64,000 nt of DNA from Dactylosporangium sp. AC04546 (lineage in GTDB: Bacteria > Actinomycetota > Actinomycetes > Mycobacteriales > Micromonosporaceae): contig NZ_JAHYSG010000017.1 in the NCBI RefSeq assembly GCF_022095675.1, positions 1-64,000 of the forward strand, read 5' to 3'. This document shows, piece by piece, positions 62,877 to 64,000 of this stretch; positions within the stretch are counted from its first letter, which is position 1; each line of letters opens with the position of its first letter. The translations under genes and the position numbers were made by a program. The notes beneath the pieces were generated by a model. It had not been told where the DNA came from, did no database searches, and saw nothing but the letters and a program-made list of their open reading frames with translations.

Positions 62877-62983
62877 GCCGCCTCCGCTTCGCTCCAGCGG
62901 CGCTCACTGCGCTGAGCTTCCGGTGAGCGGCCTCTCCGCTGCGCTCCGAACCGCTCACGCCGCCTCCCCCCTAGGCCCGGGCC

Positions 62984-64000
62984 TCAGCGCGGGCTGCTGT
63001 TCGCCTCCACGGTCACCTTGCCGTTCGACGTGGTCGCCGCGGCGGGCTCGTCGAGCTTTTTCACCTTTTCTTCCGCCTCGCGGAGGCGCTCCTCGGCGGC
63101 GGTCGCCTTCGCCGCCAGGGCCTCGGCGCTGGCCGCCTGCTGCTGGAGCTCGGCCAGGCGCATCTCGGCCGCGGTCACCTGGCTGGTGAGCTCGGTCTCC
63201 TGCTCGCGCAGCTCGGTGAGCTGGGCGGTGAGCGCGGACTCCGACTCGCGCAGCTCCGCGGCGCGGGCCTCGGCGGCCTCCAGCTCGGCGATGCGGGCCT
63301 CGGCCGCGGCCGCCTTGTCCAGCAGCTCCCGGGCGGCGGACTCCTTGGCCTCCAGGTCGGTGACCTGCTGCTTGAGCCCGGCGAGCCGGGCCTCGGTGGC
63401 GGCGGCGTCCTTGAGCTGCTCGCGGAGCGTGGCCTCCTCGGCCTTGGCCTGGGCAACGCGCGACTCGGCGTCGGCCGCCTTCGAGGTGGCCTCGGCGGCC
63501 GCGGCGACCTCGGTGCGGGCCGCGGCGGTGAGCGAGTCGGCCTCAGCCTTGGCGGTCGCTCGCAGCTCGTCGGCCTCGGTCGTGACCGCGGCGCGGGCCT
63601 CGGCAACCTCCCGCTCGGCGGCGGCGCGCAGCTCGGCGAGCTGGGCATCGTGGATCGTGCGCAGGTCGCGCAGGTCCTGCTCGACGAGCGTGCGCTGGGC
63701 GGCGGCCCGCTCGTCGGCCGCGGCGCGGGCCTGGCCGGTCTCCTGCTCGAGCTGCTGCTTGGCCTGGATCGCCTGCTGCCGGGACTGCTCGGCGCGCGCG
63801 GCGGCGGACTGCTGGGCCTGGGCGGCCAGGGCGTTGGCCGCCTCCTGGGCCTGGGCGGCGACCGCGTTCGCGGCCTCCTGGGCCTTGGCCGCGACGACCG
63901 CGGCGGAGTTCTGCGCCTGGGTGTTGAGCGCCTCGGCCTGCTGCTGGGCCTGGGCGACGACCGTGGCGGCCTGCTGCTGGGAGGCGGCGACGTGCTGGTC
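62984..64000 (-). CDS. Coiled-coil Ala/Glu/Gln-rich protein, 5' end outside the window
   Basis: The frame is open from the stop at 62984 to the window edge, 338 codons, without any ATG or TTG and with a first GTG only 64 codons from the end. The true start is therefore beyond position 64000. The protein is almost entirely heptad-like Ala, Glu, Gln, Arg and Leu: AQAQEAANALAAQAQQ, RTIHDAQLAELRAAAE, ARIAELEAAEARAAELRE, ending in a disordered tail, TTSNGKVTVEANSSPR. This is a long coiled coil, possibly a cytoskeletal or polar scaffold. The family is not identified. Confidence 0.75.
   Translation of the reverse strand, partial: DQHVAASQQQAATVVAQAQQQAEALNTQAQNSAAVVAAKAQEAANAVAAQAQEAANALAAQAQQSAAARAEQSRQQAIQAKQQLEQETGQARAAADERAAAQRTLVEQDLRDLRTIHDAQLAELRAAAEREVAEARAAVTTEADELRATAKAEADSLTAAARTEVAAAAEATSKAADAESRVAQAKAEEATLREQLKDAAATEARLAGLKQQVTDLEAKESAARELLDKAAAAEARIAELEAAEARAAELRESESALTAQLTELREQETELTSQVTAAEMRLAELQQQAASAEALAAKATAAEERLREAEEKVKKLDEPAAATTSNGKVTVEANSSPR

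Overview
The window is a very GC-rich actinobacterial chromosome segment. The evidence is the rpmE-prfA-prmC block, an atp operon next to glyA, a NucS/EndoMS mismatch endonuclease, a mycothiol-dependent isomerase-family protein, an ethylmalonyl-CoA mutase, and many genes with a TANNNT -10 hexamer 6-10 nt before the start codon and no Shine-Dalgarno sequence (leaderless transcripts). Gene content and order (atpC-DUF2550-adenosyltransferase-murA, as in mycobacteria) fit Micromonosporaceae or a close relative; this assignment is inference.

Layout. 1-2.1 kb: an overlapping RNA-repair pair (kinase-phosphatase plus T4-type RNA ligase). 2.3-8.4 kb: translation and tRNA-modification genes (rpmE, prfA, prmC, two TsaC/Sua5 paralogues), a diguanylate cyclase and a low-molecular-weight tyrosine phosphatase. 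8.38-8.9 kb: an intergenic array of about ten palindromes. 8.9-22.6 kb: glyA, atpI and the F1Fo ATP synthase genes atpZ-B-E-F-H-A-G-D; atpC is cut off from atpD by a strong hairpin, an IS110-type element with a long 5' non-coding segment (candidate bridge RNA), and a frameshifted RTX-type pseudogene. 22.2-24.9 kb: DUF2550, cobalamin adenosyltransferase, and murA with Asp in place of the fosfomycin-target Cys. 24.9-41.9 kb: ordinary metabolic and membrane genes, including a CHASE-type histidine kinase, an ABC-2 exporter, ethylmalonyl-CoA mutase, nucS, an aldehyde dehydrogenase, a DoxX/MarR unit with two TTGA-N4-TCAA boxes, and a tandemly duplicated 3-hydroxyacyl-CoA dehydrogenase. 42-61.4 kb: a Wzx/Wzy-type polysaccharide locus. 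Beyond it lie a membrane-anchored beta-helix protein and a long coiled-coil protein that runs off the right edge.

How the genes work together. The polysaccharide locus holds a phosphoglycosyl transferase, four glycosyltransferases (three GT2, one GT4), a Wzx flippase, a Wzy-like polymerase, a Wzz-like chain-length protein without kinase domain, and sugar-modifying enzymes (Gfo/Idh/MocA oxidoreductase, DegT aminotransferase, GSA-type aminotransferase, epimerase, two sugar C-methyltransferases, nucleotidyltransferase, PIG-L deacetylase). It reads as two leftward polycistrons and one rightward one. The sugar transferase, the flippase and the Wzz-like protein share Thr-x-x-Ile/Leu motifs in cytosolic tails, which could be phospho-Thr/FHA docking sites. 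The adenosyltransferase could supply coenzyme B12 to the ethylmalonyl-CoA mutase.

No tRNA, rRNA or CRISPR array was recognised. All calls come from reading motifs by eye; no database search was run.
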